A stretch of 64,000 nucleotides of DNA from Roseateles hydrophilus (GTDB lineage: Bacteria > Pseudomonadota > Gammaproteobacteria > Burkholderiales > Burkholderiaceae_C): contig NZ_JAPPUY010000002.1 in assembly GCF_026712245.1 (NCBI RefSeq), forward strand, positions 124,001-188,000, in the 5' to 3' direction. Positions 43,853 through 52,313 of the stretch are shown piece by piece. Below the pieces are notes generated by a model, which was not told the origin of the DNA, did not search any database, and was given only the letters and a program-made list of their open reading frames with translations. The position numbers were made by a program, and so were the translations under genes. Within the stretch, counting starts at the first letter, position 1, and each line of letters starts with the position of its first letter.

Positions 43853-46642
43853 ATGAAGACTCGTTTGCTTGCCCCTCTCCTGCTGGCTGCCGTGCTGGCC
43901 GCCTGCTCCCAACAGCGCTCCGAGCAGGAGCTGCTGAGTTCCGCGCAGAAGCTCATGGCGCAGAAGGACACTGCCGGCGCCATCATCGAGCTGAAGAACC
44001 TGCTGCAGAAGAACGCCGAGAACGCCAGCGGCCGCCTGCTGCTGGGCCAGGCCCTGCTGGAGGCTGGCGACATGGCCGGGGCCGAGATCGAGCTACGCCG
44101 CGCCGAGGAACGGGGCGCGCCGCGCGACCAGGTGCTGCCGCTGCTGGCGCAGACGCTGTTGCAGTCGGGCCAGTCGCGCAAGCTCGTTGCTGATTACGGC
44201 GACCAGAGCCTGGCCGACCCCAAGGCCATGTCGGTGCTGCTGCAGCAGCTGTCCATGGCCTACCTGGCGCAGGGCAATCTGACCGAGGCCAAGGCCACCG
44301 CCGTGCGCGCGCTGCAGGCCACCCCGGAGGACGAGGGGGCGGTCGTCGTCGGCGCCCGCACCAAGCTGGCGGGCGGGCTTGTGGACGAGGCGCTGGCGGC
44401 GCTGGACGAGCTGTTGTTCCGCGCGCCCAAGTCGGTCAAGGCCTTGCAGCTCAAGGCCGAGGTGCTGCTGGTGCGCGGCAAGATCGACGAGGCCCAGCCG
44501 CTGCTCGCCCGCGTGCTAGAGCTGGACGCCAACAACTACGACGCCCGCGCGCTGCTGGTGCGCCTGGCCTTCAACCAGCAGAAGCTGGACGACGCGGCCA
44601 AGCTCATCGACGGCATGCCCGCTGCGATCGCCAAGAAGCCGCAGGGCCGCTTCCTGCAGGCGCAGCTGGCGCTGGCCAAGAACGACGCCGCCAAGGCGCG
44701 TGAGCTGGCGCTGCCGCTGCTCAAGCTGATGCCCAACTACCTGCCGCTGCTGCGGCTGGCGGCGGGCGCGCATCAGCAGCTGGGCGAGCTGGCGGATGCC
44801 GAGAACCTGCTGAACCAGTCGCTCAAGCTGGCGCCGGAAGACGCCGGTCTGCGCCGCCAGTACGCCAGCCTGCAGCTGCAGCGCCGCGCACCGGCCAAGA
44901 CGCTGGAGACACTGCGCCCCGTGCTGGAGACGGGCAAGGCCGACGCGGAGACCCTGTTGCTGGCCGGCAAGGCGCAGCTGATGCAGGGCAACTTCGACGG
45001 CGCTGACCAGGCCTTCGGCGCCGCGGTGCGCCTGCGCCCGGACGACGCCAAGACCCAGGCTGCGCTCGCGCTGACGGCCATCGTGCGCGACTCCGCCTCG
45101 CCCGGCGGCGCCGGCCGCGCCAAGGCCGATGCGGCCCTGGCCCAGCTGCGCGAACTGGCCGCCAAGGACAGCGGCAGCAACTACGACCTGATGGTGGTCA
45201 ACGCGCTGATGCGCCGCCAGGACCTGGCCGGCGCGCTGACGGCGCTGGACAAGCTTGCGCCCAAGATGAAGGACAGCCCGGTGCCCGACGCGCTGCGCGG
45301 CCGCATCCAGCTGGTGCGCAAGGACATGGCCGCCGCGCAGACTGCGTTTGAGGCCGCGCTGAAGGCTGATGCGAGCTACCTGCCGGCGGCGCTGGGCCTG
45401 GTGGCCATCGACCTGCATGCCAAGCGCAATGACGCGGCCGTCAAGCGCATGGAGGCCTTTGTCGCCAGCCAGCCGCGCGTGCCGCAGGGCCGCCTGGCAC
45501 TGGCCGAGCTGCTGCTGCAGACGGGTGCGGCGCCCGAGCGTGTCACCGAGGTGCTCAAGGTGGCGGTGCGCGACGAGCCCAACGAGGCGGCGCTGCGCTT
45601 GGCGCTGATCGACCACCAGCTGCGTGTGGGCAACGTGGCGGCCGCTGCGCAGGCTGCGCAGGAAGCCTCGGCCGCCCAGCCGCTGAACCCTGACCTGCTG
45701 GAGCGGCTGGCCCGCACGCAGCTGGCCACGGGTGACCGGGTGCAGGCGGCCAAGACCTACGCGCGCCTCACCTCGCTGGCACCCGCACGCGCCTACGGCT
45801 GGCTGGGCCTGGCGCAACTGCGCTTTGTCGACAAGGACTACGCCGGTGCCGAGCGCGAGGTCAAGCGCGCGCTGGAGGCCCAGCCGGGCTCCGTCATGGC
45901 GCAGCGTCTGCTGATCCAGCTGGCGATGCGCCAGGGCCGCACGGACGAGGCCCTGGCTGCACTGCGCGAGCGCCAGAAGCGCCTGCCGCAGGAGGCGTTT
46001 GCGCTGGTGCTGGAGGCTGATATCGAGGTCGCCCGCAAGCGGCCGGATGCAGCCATCGCGTTGCTGCGCAAGGCCACCGCGCTGCCCGACCCGGCCGATG
46101 CCGCGCCGCGCCTGTTCGCCGTGCTGCTGACCAGCGGCAAGCGCGACGAGGCGCTGGCCTTCGAGAAGCAGTGGCAGGCCAGCCACCCGCAGGACAACGC
46201 CTTCGCCACGGCGGCGGCCGATGTGACGCTGGCGCGCGGCGACTTCGACGGCGCGCTGACGCGCTACGAAGCGCTGCTGGCGCGCTACCCGGACGTGGTG
46301 CCGCTGATCAACAACGTGGCCTGGCTGCGCAGCAAGGCCGGCAAGCCCGGTGCGCTGGAGCTGGCCGAGCGCGGCCTGAAGCTGCGCCCCGACGATGGCG
46401 CGCTGCGTGACACCTACGCCACCGTGCTGGCCAACGAGAAGCAGTTCAGCAAGGCGCTGACGGTGCAGCGCGCGCTGGTGTCCGACCAGCCCGACCAGCC
46501 CAGCTACAAGCTCAACCTGGCGCAGATCCTCATCCAGTCAGGCGACAAGGCCAAGGCCCGCACCGAGCTGGAGGCGCTGGCCCAGCTGGGCAAGAAGTTC
46601 CCACAGCAGGCCGAGGTCGAGGCGCTGCTCAAGACGCTCTGA
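43853..46642 (+). CDS. prsT: PEP-CTERM system TPR-repeat lipoprotein PrsT
   Basis: 929 residues. A lipoprotein signal with lipobox LAAC (Cys18) is followed by an almost unbroken series of TPR units, e.g. GAIIELKNLLQKNAENASGRLLLGQALLEAGDMAGAEIELRRAEERG. Length and repeat style match PrsT, the TPR protein that accompanies exosortase (XrtA)/PEP-CTERM sorting and its exopolysaccharide cluster. In many genomes it sits beside xrtA, prsK and prsR. Here none of those is adjacent; rpoN, whose product cooperates with PrsR, is only at the window end. The ribosome site GGAG lies 6 bases before the ATG. Confidence 0.88.
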   Translation: MKTRLLAPLLLAAVLAACSQQRSEQELLSSAQKLMAQKDTAGAIIELKNLLQKNAENASGRLLLGQALLEAGDMAGAEIELRRAEERGAPRDQVLPLLAQTLLQSGQSRKLVADYGDQSLADPKAMSVLLQQLSMAYLAQGNLTEAKATAVRALQATPEDEGAVVVGARTKLAGGLVDEALAALDELLFRAPKSVKALQLKAEVLLVRGKIDEAQPLLARVLELDANNYDARALLVRLAFNQQKLDDAAKLIDGMPAAIAKKPQGRFLQAQLALAKNDAAKARELALPLLKLMPNYLPLLRLAAGAHQQLGELADAENLLNQSLKLAPEDAGLRRQYASLQLQRRAPAKTLETLRPVLETGKADAETLLLAGKAQLMQGNFDGADQAFGAAVRLRPDDAKTQAALALTAIVRDSASPGGAGRAKADAALAQLRELAAKDSGSNYDLMVVNALMRRQDLAGALTALDKLAPKMKDSPVPDALRGRIQLVRKDMAAAQTAFEAALKADASYLPAALGLVAIDLHAKRNDAAVKRMEAFVASQPRVPQGRLALAELLLQTGAAPERVTEVLKVAVRDEPNEAALRLALIDHQLRVGNVAAAAQAAQEASAAQPLNPDLLERLARTQLATGDRVQAAKTYARLTSLAPARAYGWLGLAQLRFVDKDYAGAEREVKRALEAQPGSVMAQRLLIQLAMRQGRTDEALAALRERQKRLPQEAFALVLEADIEVARKRPDAAIALLRKATALPDPADAAPRLFAVLLTSGKRDEALAFEKQWQASHPQDNAFATAAADVTLARGDFDGALTRYEALLARYPDVVPLINNVAWLRSKAGKPGALELAERGLKLRPDDGALRDTYATVLANEKQFSKALTVQRALVSDQPDQPSYKLNLAQILIQSGDKAKARTELEALAQLGKKFPQQAEVEALLKTL

Positions 46643-46673
46643 CGCGGCGCCGCCTCGGCCGCGGGCCGGGGCG

Positions 46674-47942
46674 TCAGTAGAAGCCGAACTGCAGGTCCGG
46701 CTTGCGGCCGGCGATGAGCTCCGCCATCGCCCGGCCCGAGCCGGCGCCATGCGTCCAGCCCAGCGTGCCGTGGCCGGCGTTCAGCCACAGGTTGCGCGCG
46801 CGCTTGCTGCGGCCGATGTACGGGATGTTGGTGGGCGTGCTGGGCCGCAGGCCGGTCCAGTAGTTGGGCTCGCTGGTGTCCGCCACGCCGGGGAACAGCT
46901 CCTCGTAGCGCCGCACCAACGCCGCGCAGCGCACGCGCGCCGTGGGCGAGTCCAGGTTCAGGTCGAAGCCCGACAGTTCGGCCGTGCCGGCGATGCGGAT
47001 GTGGTCGCCCAGCCGCGAGATCGCGATCTTGCGGCTGTCGTCCAGCAGGCTGACGGTGCTGGCCGCCTCGGGCTTCTTGAGCCGCAGCGTGGCCGAGTAG
47101 CCCTTGGCCGGGTAGATGTTCAGGTGCTCGCCCAGCGGCTGCACCAGCGCGGCCGTGTACGAACCCATCGCGGCGACGAAGGCGTCGGCCTTCACGGTCT
47201 TGCGTTCGCCGCTGCGCACATCGGCGATCTGCACGGCCTCGATGCCGTCGCCACCGCGCTGCAGCGTCAGGATGTCGTGCTCGTACAGGAACTGCGCGCC
47301 GCGCGCCGCGCACAGCGCTGCCAGCTTCTGCGTGAAGACCTTGGCGTCGCCGCTCTCGTCGCTGGGCGTGAAGGTGCCGCCGGCCACCTGTGAGCCGAAG
47401 CTGGCCAGCGCGGGCTCCACCTTCAGCACCTCGTCGCGGTTCAGCACGCGGCGGTCCACGCCGTGGCGGCGCATGATCTCGGCGCCCGCGGCCCCGGCGT
47501 CGAAGTCTTCCTGGGTGGAGAAGAAGTGCAGGATGCCGCGCTCCAGCCGGTCGTACTCGATGCCGGTGCTGGCCACCAGGGCCTTCAGCGACTCGTGCGA
47601 GTAGCGGCCCAGTTGCACCAGCTGTTCCACGTTGCGCTCGAAGGCCGCCGTCGTGCATTGCGTCAGGAAGGACAGGCCCCAGCGCCATTGGTTGGGGTCG
47701 AGCCGCGGGCGGAACAGCAGCGGCGAGTCATCGCGCAGCAGCCACTTGGCCACCTTGAACGGCGCGCCCGCGTTGGCCCAGGGCTCGCAGAAGCTCACCG
47801 AGATCTGGGCACCGTTGGCGAAGCTGGTTTCCAGCGCGGCGTCGCGCTGGCGGTCGACGACGATGACGTCGTGACCCTCGTCGAGCAGATACCAGGCGGT
47901 GGCGATGCCGATGATGCCGGCGCCGAGGACAACGATCTTCAT
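46674..47942 (-). CDS. dadA: D-amino acid dehydrogenase
   Basis: 422 residues. The FAD dinucleotide-binding motif VVLGAGIIGIATAWYLLDEGHDVIVVDRQ opens the protein, and FANGAQISVSFCEPWANAGAPFKVAKWLL and LRPSTPTNIPYIG are hallmarks of DadA. The enzyme oxidises D-amino acids (mainly D-alanine) to 2-oxo acids at the inner membrane. The racemase gene dadX is not next to it. It follows the LysE-type exporter gene on the same strand with a 13-bp gap; amino-acid export and catabolism may be coregulated. Confidence 0.95.
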   Translation of the reverse strand: MKIVVLGAGIIGIATAWYLLDEGHDVIVVDRQRDAALETSFANGAQISVSFCEPWANAGAPFKVAKWLLRDDSPLLFRPRLDPNQWRWGLSFLTQCTTAAFERNVEQLVQLGRYSHESLKALVASTGIEYDRLERGILHFFSTQEDFDAGAAGAEIMRRHGVDRRVLNRDEVLKVEPALASFGSQVAGGTFTPSDESGDAKVFTQKLAALCAARGAQFLYEHDILTLQRGGDGIEAVQIADVRSGERKTVKADAFVAAMGSYTAALVQPLGEHLNIYPAKGYSATLRLKKPEAASTVSLLDDSRKIAISRLGDHIRIAGTAELSGFDLNLDSPTARVRCAALVRRYEELFPGVADTSEPNYWTGLRPSTPTNIPYIGRSKRARNLWLNAGHGTLGWTHGAGSGRAMAELIAGRKPDLQFGFY

Positions 47943-47955
47943 GAGCGGGTGGCCC

Positions 47956-48585
47956 TTAGAGCGGTTGCAGGAGGAGTTGTAAACCCAGGCTGGCCATCAG
48001 CAAAGCGACCAGCCCGTCGAGGACCCGCCAGGTGTGGGCGTTTTGCAGCTTCGGCGCCGCGGCCGCTGCGCCGAAGCCCAGCAGGCTGAACCACAGCGCC
48101 GACGCGACACAGGCGCCCGCCGCGAAGGCCGTGCGCAGCTCCGGCGGCTGGCGCGCGCCCAGGCCGCCCAGCAGTACGACGGTGTCCAGGTAGACGTGTG
48201 GGTTCAGGTAGGTGAAGGCGAACGCGGCTGACAGCGTTGCGCCCAGGCTCGTGGCCGAGCCGGCAGCGGAGAGCCCCGACGCTGGTCGCCAGGCGCGCTT
48301 GGCAGCCAGCACCGCGTAGCCCAGCAGGAAAGCGGCGCCGCCGAAGCGGAAAGCCTCCAGCAGCAGCGGGCTGCCTTGGATCAACGCCCCCAGGCCGAAC
48401 ACGCCCAGCGCGATCAGCAGCCAGTCCGACAGCGTGCAGACCGCCACGACGGCGCCCACATGCTCGCGCCGCAGCCCCTGTCGCAGCACCAGCGCGTTCT
48501 GCGCGCCAATGGCCAGGATGAGCCCGGCGCCCATGGCCAGGCCCTGCGCAAAAACGACGGCGGGCGTGGCGAGTGGTTCGGGCAT
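47956..48585 (-). CDS. argO: LysE/ArgO-family amino acid exporter
   Basis: 209 residues from the ATG at 48585 (GGAG 9 bases ahead). Five to six membrane helices are seen, with the family motif GLILAIGAQNALVLRQGLRREHV at 18-40 and FAFTYLNPHVYLDTVVLLG in the middle, characteristic of the ArgO/LysE basic-amino-acid exporters. It is divergent from an ArgP-type regulator, the standard genetic arrangement for lysine/arginine export. The choice between arginine and lysine cannot be made from the sequence. Confidence 0.92.
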   Translation of the reverse strand: MPEPLATPAVVFAQGLAMGAGLILAIGAQNALVLRQGLRREHVGAVVAVCTLSDWLLIALGVFGLGALIQGSPLLLEAFRFGGAAFLLGYAVLAAKRAWRPASGLSAAGSATSLGATLSAAFAFTYLNPHVYLDTVVLLGGLGARQPPELRTAFAAGACVASALWFSLLGFGAAAAAPKLQNAHTWRVLDGLVALLMASLGLQLLLQPL

Positions 48586-48658
48586 CGCCAGATTCTCCGA
48601 AGCGAGGCCGAAATCAAGAAGCCCCATTCATATTCTTCGCCATACATTAGTGCTTCTT
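48586..48658. promoter_or_regulatory. Divergent argO/argP promoter region
   Basis: 73 bp, clearly more A+T-rich than its surroundings (ATTCATATTCTTCGCCATAC and neighbouring bases). It separates the exporter and its LysR-type regulator. LysR-type proteins bind such divergent spacers. I can see short T-N11-A type half-sites but cannot pick one with certainty. Confidence 0.5.
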
Positions 48659-49564
48659 ATGAACGACTTCGATCCTGCCGCCCTCGACTGCCTGGCTGCG
48701 CTGGCGGACGAGCAGGGCTTCGAGCGGGCTGCTCAGCGGCTGTCCATCACGCAGAGCGCCGTGTCGCAGCGCCTGCGATCCCTGGAGACCCAGGTGGGCC
48801 AGCCGCTGGTCGTGCGCTCCCGGCCGCTGCGGCTGACGGAGGCTGGCAAGGTGCTGCTGCGCTTCGCCCGCCAGTTGCAGGCGCTGCGCGTGGACGTCGC
48901 CCGGGAGTTGGGCGAGCGCGTCGCGCCGCAGTCGCGGCTGGCCATTGCCGTCAATGCCGACAGCCTGGCGACCTGGGTGCTGCCGGCGCTGGACGAGTTG
49001 GTTCAGCAGGGCCTGCGCGAGGGCTACGGGCTGGAGTTGGTGGTGGACGACCAGGACTTCACCCACGACAGCCTGCGCCAGGGTGCCGTGCTGGGCTGCG
49101 TGTCCACGGTGGCCGAGGCGCTGCAGGGCTGTCGCGTTCAGCCGTTGGGCGTGATGCGCTACGTGGCCGTGGCGAGCCCAGGCTTCCTGGCGGCGCAGTT
49201 GCCGGAAGGCCTGCACGCCGGCAACTTTGCCGACACGCCCTTTCTCGTCTTCAACCGCAAGGACGACAGCCAGGCGCAGTGGGTGGCCCAGGCCTTCGGC
49301 GTGCGTGCGCCGCGCCTGCGCGAGCGCTTCGTGCCGTCCAGCGAGGCCTATGTCAGCGCTGCCGTCATGGGCTGGGGCGTGGGCGTGGCGCCTGAGGTCC
49401 AGGTGCGGCCGCTCGTCGAGGCCGGACGGCTGGTGGTGTTGCGGCCGGAGGTCGGTGTCGACGTGGCGCTGTACTGGCACCAGTGGCAGCTGCAGGCCCG
49501 TGGCGCGCTGCTCGACCGCATCGGACAGGCGCTCGCCGACGGCGCGCGGCGGGCGCTGGGCTGA
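48659..49564 (+). CDS. argP: LysR-type regulator of basic amino-acid export (ArgP)
   Basis: 301 residues. The winged helix at 5-60 reads LDCLAALADEQGFERAAQRLSITQSAVSQRLRSLETQVGQPLVVR, the strongly conserved ArgP/IciA/LysG head. The effector domain shows LAIAVNADSLATWVLPAL and LVVDDQDFTHDSLRQGAVLGCVST, both typical of ArgP. It activates the divergent exporter gene when arginine or lysine is bound. A 16-bp GC-rich hairpin follows its stop at 49624. Confidence 0.95.
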   Translation: MNDFDPAALDCLAALADEQGFERAAQRLSITQSAVSQRLRSLETQVGQPLVVRSRPLRLTEAGKVLLRFARQLQALRVDVARELGERVAPQSRLAIAVNADSLATWVLPALDELVQQGLREGYGLELVVDDQDFTHDSLRQGAVLGCVSTVAEALQGCRVQPLGVMRYVAVASPGFLAAQLPEGLHAGNFADTPFLVFNRKDDSQAQWVAQAFGVRAPRLRERFVPSSEAYVSAAVMGWGVGVAPEVQVRPLVEAGRLVVLRPEVGVDVALYWHQWQLQARGALLDRIGQALADGARRALG

Positions 49565-49623
49565 TCCGCAGGCGCGTGATCGCGCCGATGTGACGTATGG
49601 CCGCGACAGCTGGCCTGAAGAAC

Positions 49624-49639
49624 GTGGGGCGGGCCCCAC
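49624..49639. terminator. Short perfect hairpin behind argP
   Basis: GTGGGGC and GCCCCAC separated by 2 bp, 60 bases after the argP stop. No T tract follows, so termination is plausible but unproven. Further on, TTGCAGG occurs twice (49656 and 49684) ahead of the 73-residue gene; these may be regulatory half-sites. Confidence 0.35.
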
Positions 49640-49772
49640 CCTGAACGTGTGGTATTTGCAGGTGGGGCAATATTTACTCACAGTTGCAGGGTTCGCTTGT
49701 CACACGAATCCCGCACACTGCCCAGCACTCCAGCCGATGTGGTTGTCGGCGCTTCACCCCAAGAGGTTCGTC

Positions 49773-49994
49773 ATGCGATTCGTCCCAGCGCTGCGCTTCT
49801 TCCGCCGTGACGCTGCCGTGCGCAGCGAGCCGGATCCCGCCGACCTCGGTACGGCCTTCGGCCTGGACGCGTGCCTCGATGGCGGCGGCATCAGCGAATA
49901 CCGCAACCAGCCGCCGAGCGACTACCTGGAGTCGCAATCCGGTCGCGGCACGCCGGACTCGCCGCTGAGCTGGCTGTCGCGTCGCAGTGCCTAA
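49773..49994 (+). CDS. 73-residue orphan protein beside the HPr-rel-A operon
   Basis: A start with AAGAGG 9 bases ahead opens a 73-residue frame: a basic amphipathic head (MRFVPALRFFRRDAAVR), an acidic and glycine-rich middle (PDPADLGTAFGLDACLDGGG) and a Ser/Pro/Gly-rich end finishing SPLSWLSRRSA. There is one Cys. No signal peptide or known domain is seen. It ends 15 bp from the convergent nucleotidyltransferase gene of the HprK/PqqD-type operon, which makes a functional tie possible. As a small, soluble, mosaic peptide it could be a precursor for modification; this is inference. Confidence 0.6.
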   Translation: MRFVPALRFFRRDAAVRSEPDPADLGTAFGLDACLDGGGISEYRNQPPSDYLESQSGRGTPDSPLSWLSRRSA

Positions 49995-50009
49995 GGGCAG
50001 GCGCGACGC

Positions 50010-51083
50010 TCAGGGCCGATCGACCAGCCGCTGGGTTTGTGCCGGGCGCAATGCCTTGCGCAGCAGGTGGTAGGTCAGCAAGGGCCAGGGCATGCGCAGC
50101 CAATGCGCGCGCACGTAGAGCGCCCGGCAGCACCAAGCCGTCCAGCCGTCAACCGTGCTGCTGTGCAGCGGGCGTAACACGCGGCCGTAGATGAAATCCA
50201 GGCGGCCGTCCGGCTGGTCGGCGCCGGTTTCGCGCAGCACCGAGTCGGGAATCGGGGTGTGCAGCACCCGATGGCAATGGCGCAAGGCCAGTCGCAGCGC
50301 TTGGGTCAGTCCATGGTGTTGGGCGCGAGCCACCAAGCGTGGCCAGAAGTTGGGCTCCGCGGCGAAATGCTGCATCAGCAAGTCGAGGTCGCTGAGGTCG
50401 CGCAGCAGGTTGTCCGGCTCGCCTTCGTGGAACAGATGGGTGGCACTGTGCAGCACCATGTCCACTGGTGCGAGCACGAAGACGCCAGGCATGCCGCTTA
50501 CTGGCACCTTGTCCTCAAGCAGTGCGGCAGCGTCCACGTGGCTGCGGCTGGTGGGCGGCAGCAGCGTGTGGTGCACGTCGAGCGCCGAGCCGCGGAAGAT
50601 GTGCTGCAGCGGGGGCAATTCGTGCATCCAGCGTCGGTAGTAGCGCTGGTCGTAAGCGTCGACGGTGTCTCCGCTCCAACCCTGCAGCGCAAGCAGCGAT
50701 TCGGCTTCGTCCAGGGACTGACGAGGCAGCAGGATGTCCACATCCGCGAACACCCGGCCCGAGGCCGCCGGTAAGTCAGTGGCGACGTAGGCGGCGCCCT
50801 TGAGCAACACCAGTGGCGCCTTCAGCGGCGCCAGTGCTTCCAGCAGTTTGCCGACTTCCAGGTGCACTGACAGGTGCTGGCGTTCGGCCATCGCCGCGGC
50901 TGAGCGCAAATGGGCAGACGGCCGGACCGGCACGTCGATGCCGGTTGTGGCGAGCAGGTGGTGCAGCCGTCCCAGCAGGTTGGCATGCCGTGCCTGGCGC
51001 ACGAGCAGATCCCAGTCCGACAGCGAGAGGTTGCTGGCGACCTTCGGCTCGCGCAGCACGCGTGTCAACAGCGGAATCATCAT
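50010..51083 (-). CDS. Nucleotidyltransferase family protein (NTP_transf_5-like), last gene of the HPr-rel-A set
   Basis: 357 residues; its ATG overlaps the kinase stop by 4 bp (ATGA). The family core is visible: LVLLKGAAYVATDL with Lys95, then SGRVFADVDILLP with Arg110 and the metal-binding pair Asp114/Asp116. HELPPLQHIFRGSALDVHHTLLP and LVLAPVD-type FVLAPVDMVLHSATHLF follow, typical of this uncharacterised nucleotidyltransferase group. These proteins recur next to HprK-like kinases and PqqD-like proteins. The expected chemistry is transfer of a nucleotidyl group to a protein, peptide or small molecule, but no acceptor is known. Confidence 0.85.
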   Translation of the reverse strand: MMIPLLTRVLREPKVASNLSLSDWDLLVRQARHANLLGRLHHLLATTGIDVPVRPSAHLRSAAAMAERQHLSVHLEVGKLLEALAPLKAPLVLLKGAAYVATDLPAASGRVFADVDILLPRQSLDEAESLLALQGWSGDTVDAYDQRYYRRWMHELPPLQHIFRGSALDVHHTLLPPTSRSHVDAAALLEDKVPVSGMPGVFVLAPVDMVLHSATHLFHEGEPDNLLRDLSDLDLLMQHFAAEPNFWPRLVARAQHHGLTQALRLALRHCHRVLHTPIPDSVLRETGADQPDGRLDFIYGRVLRPLHSSTVDGWTAWCCRALYVRAHWLRMPWPLLTYHLLRKALRPAQTQRLVDRP

Positions 51084-51991
51084 CCGGGCCGCCGTGCCAA
51101 GTCGTCGAACACCTGCATTGCTTCGTCGAGAAGACCGTAGCGAAAGCTGAAATGTTCGCAGCGCGCGGTCAGGTCGCCAACAGTCTCGAATCCTTGGCGG
51201 CCGAGGATGGCGTAGTTCATCGCGTTGTCGGCGATCTGCAGAAATGCCTGGCCCCGCGGCATGGGTTCAAGCGTGGCTGCGGCACCCGCCTGGTACTTGG
51301 GCAGCACCATCCAGCAGGGGCGTGCCGGTCGGGTGCCGGCATGCACGCTGGTCGCGGGTGGCGCCATCAGCGCCACCGTGCCCTTGGTGGTGTCGTGGAT
51401 GGGGCGGGTCAGAAAGGCATCGGGCGCGAAGCGTCGGATGACGTCAATCGACGCATTCTTCAGGTTGACCGGGCGGGCCAGGCCGCGGACGAGGCCGGCA
51501 TCCAGGTCCACCAGCGTCAATTCATCGCTGAGCAGGCGCCAGCCGCGGTTGACCAGTGCTGCGCACAGCGTGCTTTTGCCAGAGCCCGGCGGTGCGGGGA
51601 GGATGACGGCGCGGTCATCCCGCGCGACGCATGCTGCATGCAGCACGAGCAGGTGATGGCTGTAGGCTGTGACGCACCAGTTCAGCCCCCACTCCAGCAT
51701 CGGCAGCGCCTGGGCGCGTGGCAGAGGTGTGAATGGGGAAACACCGTCCGCCAGGAACTGCACCTGGGGCCGCAGCCAACGCCGCAGCCCATGGGGCGCG
51801 GTCACTTCCACGTGGAAATCGACCATGTCGTCCGCTGGGGCCAGTTCATGCTCGCCATAGAGTGCCGCAAGCTCTTCGGCAATCGGGCCGACGTCGGTGC
51901 GCAATTGGCAGTTGAATGGCCCCGTGACGATGCGCAGTCCACGGCGCAGGGCTGCGCGACGATCGGCGGTGCTGAGTTCCTTGACGCGCAT
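51080..51991 (-). CDS. HprK-related kinase A
   Basis: 303 residues. Walker A APPGSGKSTLCAAL (133-146) and the SDELTLVD acidic block (155-162) match the catalytic half of HPr kinase/phosphorylase, and HHLLVLHAACVAR just before it is also HprK-like. The N-terminal 100 residues differ from classical HprK. No HPr or PTS gene is present, so the target is unlikely to be HPr. TIGRFAM-style annotation calls this group 'HprK-related kinase A' of the HPr-rel-A system, function unknown. It shares one base with the PqqD-like gene upstream and four with the nucleotidyltransferase gene downstream. Confidence 0.88.
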   Translation of the reverse strand: MRVKELSTADRRAALRRGLRIVTGPFNCQLRTDVGPIAEELAALYGEHELAPADDMVDFHVEVTAPHGLRRWLRPQVQFLADGVSPFTPLPRAQALPMLEWGLNWCVTAYSHHLLVLHAACVARDDRAVILPAPPGSGKSTLCAALVNRGWRLLSDELTLVDLDAGLVRGLARPVNLKNASIDVIRRFAPDAFLTRPIHDTTKGTVALMAPPATSVHAGTRPARPCWMVLPKYQAGAAATLEPMPRGQAFLQIADNAMNYAILGRQGFETVGDLTARCEHFSFRYGLLDEAMQVFDDLARRPG

Positions 51992-52308
51992 CAGCGGTTG
52001 GCAGCACAGGTTGCGAAGCCGGCCTGCTGGAGTTCTGCCAGCGCGTGTATCACCTGGCTGCGCGCTTCCACTGGGTTGGCGTTTGAGTCATCGGCGGCCA
52101 AGACTTCGGCAACGAGCGCATCCAGCGGCAGTAATTCGCCCAGGCGGCGTGTGCCGACGTCCAACAGAAAGTGCGCGAGATGGGAGATCAGCAGCGTCTC
52201 GCCTGAACCGGGGTCGAAGCACACCATGCCATCGTCGAACTCTCGCGACATCAGGCGCTGTGCGCTGGGCGCAAATTGCCAGTGCTGCCCCAGGCCGCTC
52301 ACGGCCAT
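51991..52308 (-). CDS. PqqD-like peptide-chaperone protein of the HPr-rel-A system
   Basis: 105 residues from the ATG at 52308. The pattern matches a PqqD/RRE fold: three-stranded sheet segment REFDDGMVCFDPGSGETLLIS followed by helices HLAHFLLDVGTRRLGELLPLDALVAEVLA and SQVIHALAELQQAGF. PqqD-type domains bind the leader peptides of ribosomally made, modified peptides and present them to enzymes. It lies between a Tat-signal protein and an HprK-like kinase in one operon, with a 5-bp gap and 1-bp overlap. The match is by pattern and context; sequence conservation in this family is low. Confidence 0.8.
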   Translation of the reverse strand: MAVSGLGQHWQFAPSAQRLMSREFDDGMVCFDPGSGETLLISHLAHFLLDVGTRRLGELLPLDALVAEVLAADDSNANPVEARSQVIHALAELQQAGFATCAANR

Positions 52309-52313
52309 CAGGC

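Noticed and set aside
49640-49700. Possible sigma-54 promoter ahead of the 73-residue gene (TTGCAGG repeats)
   Set aside because: No GG and GC dinucleotides at the required 10-bp spacing; the -24 element is missing.
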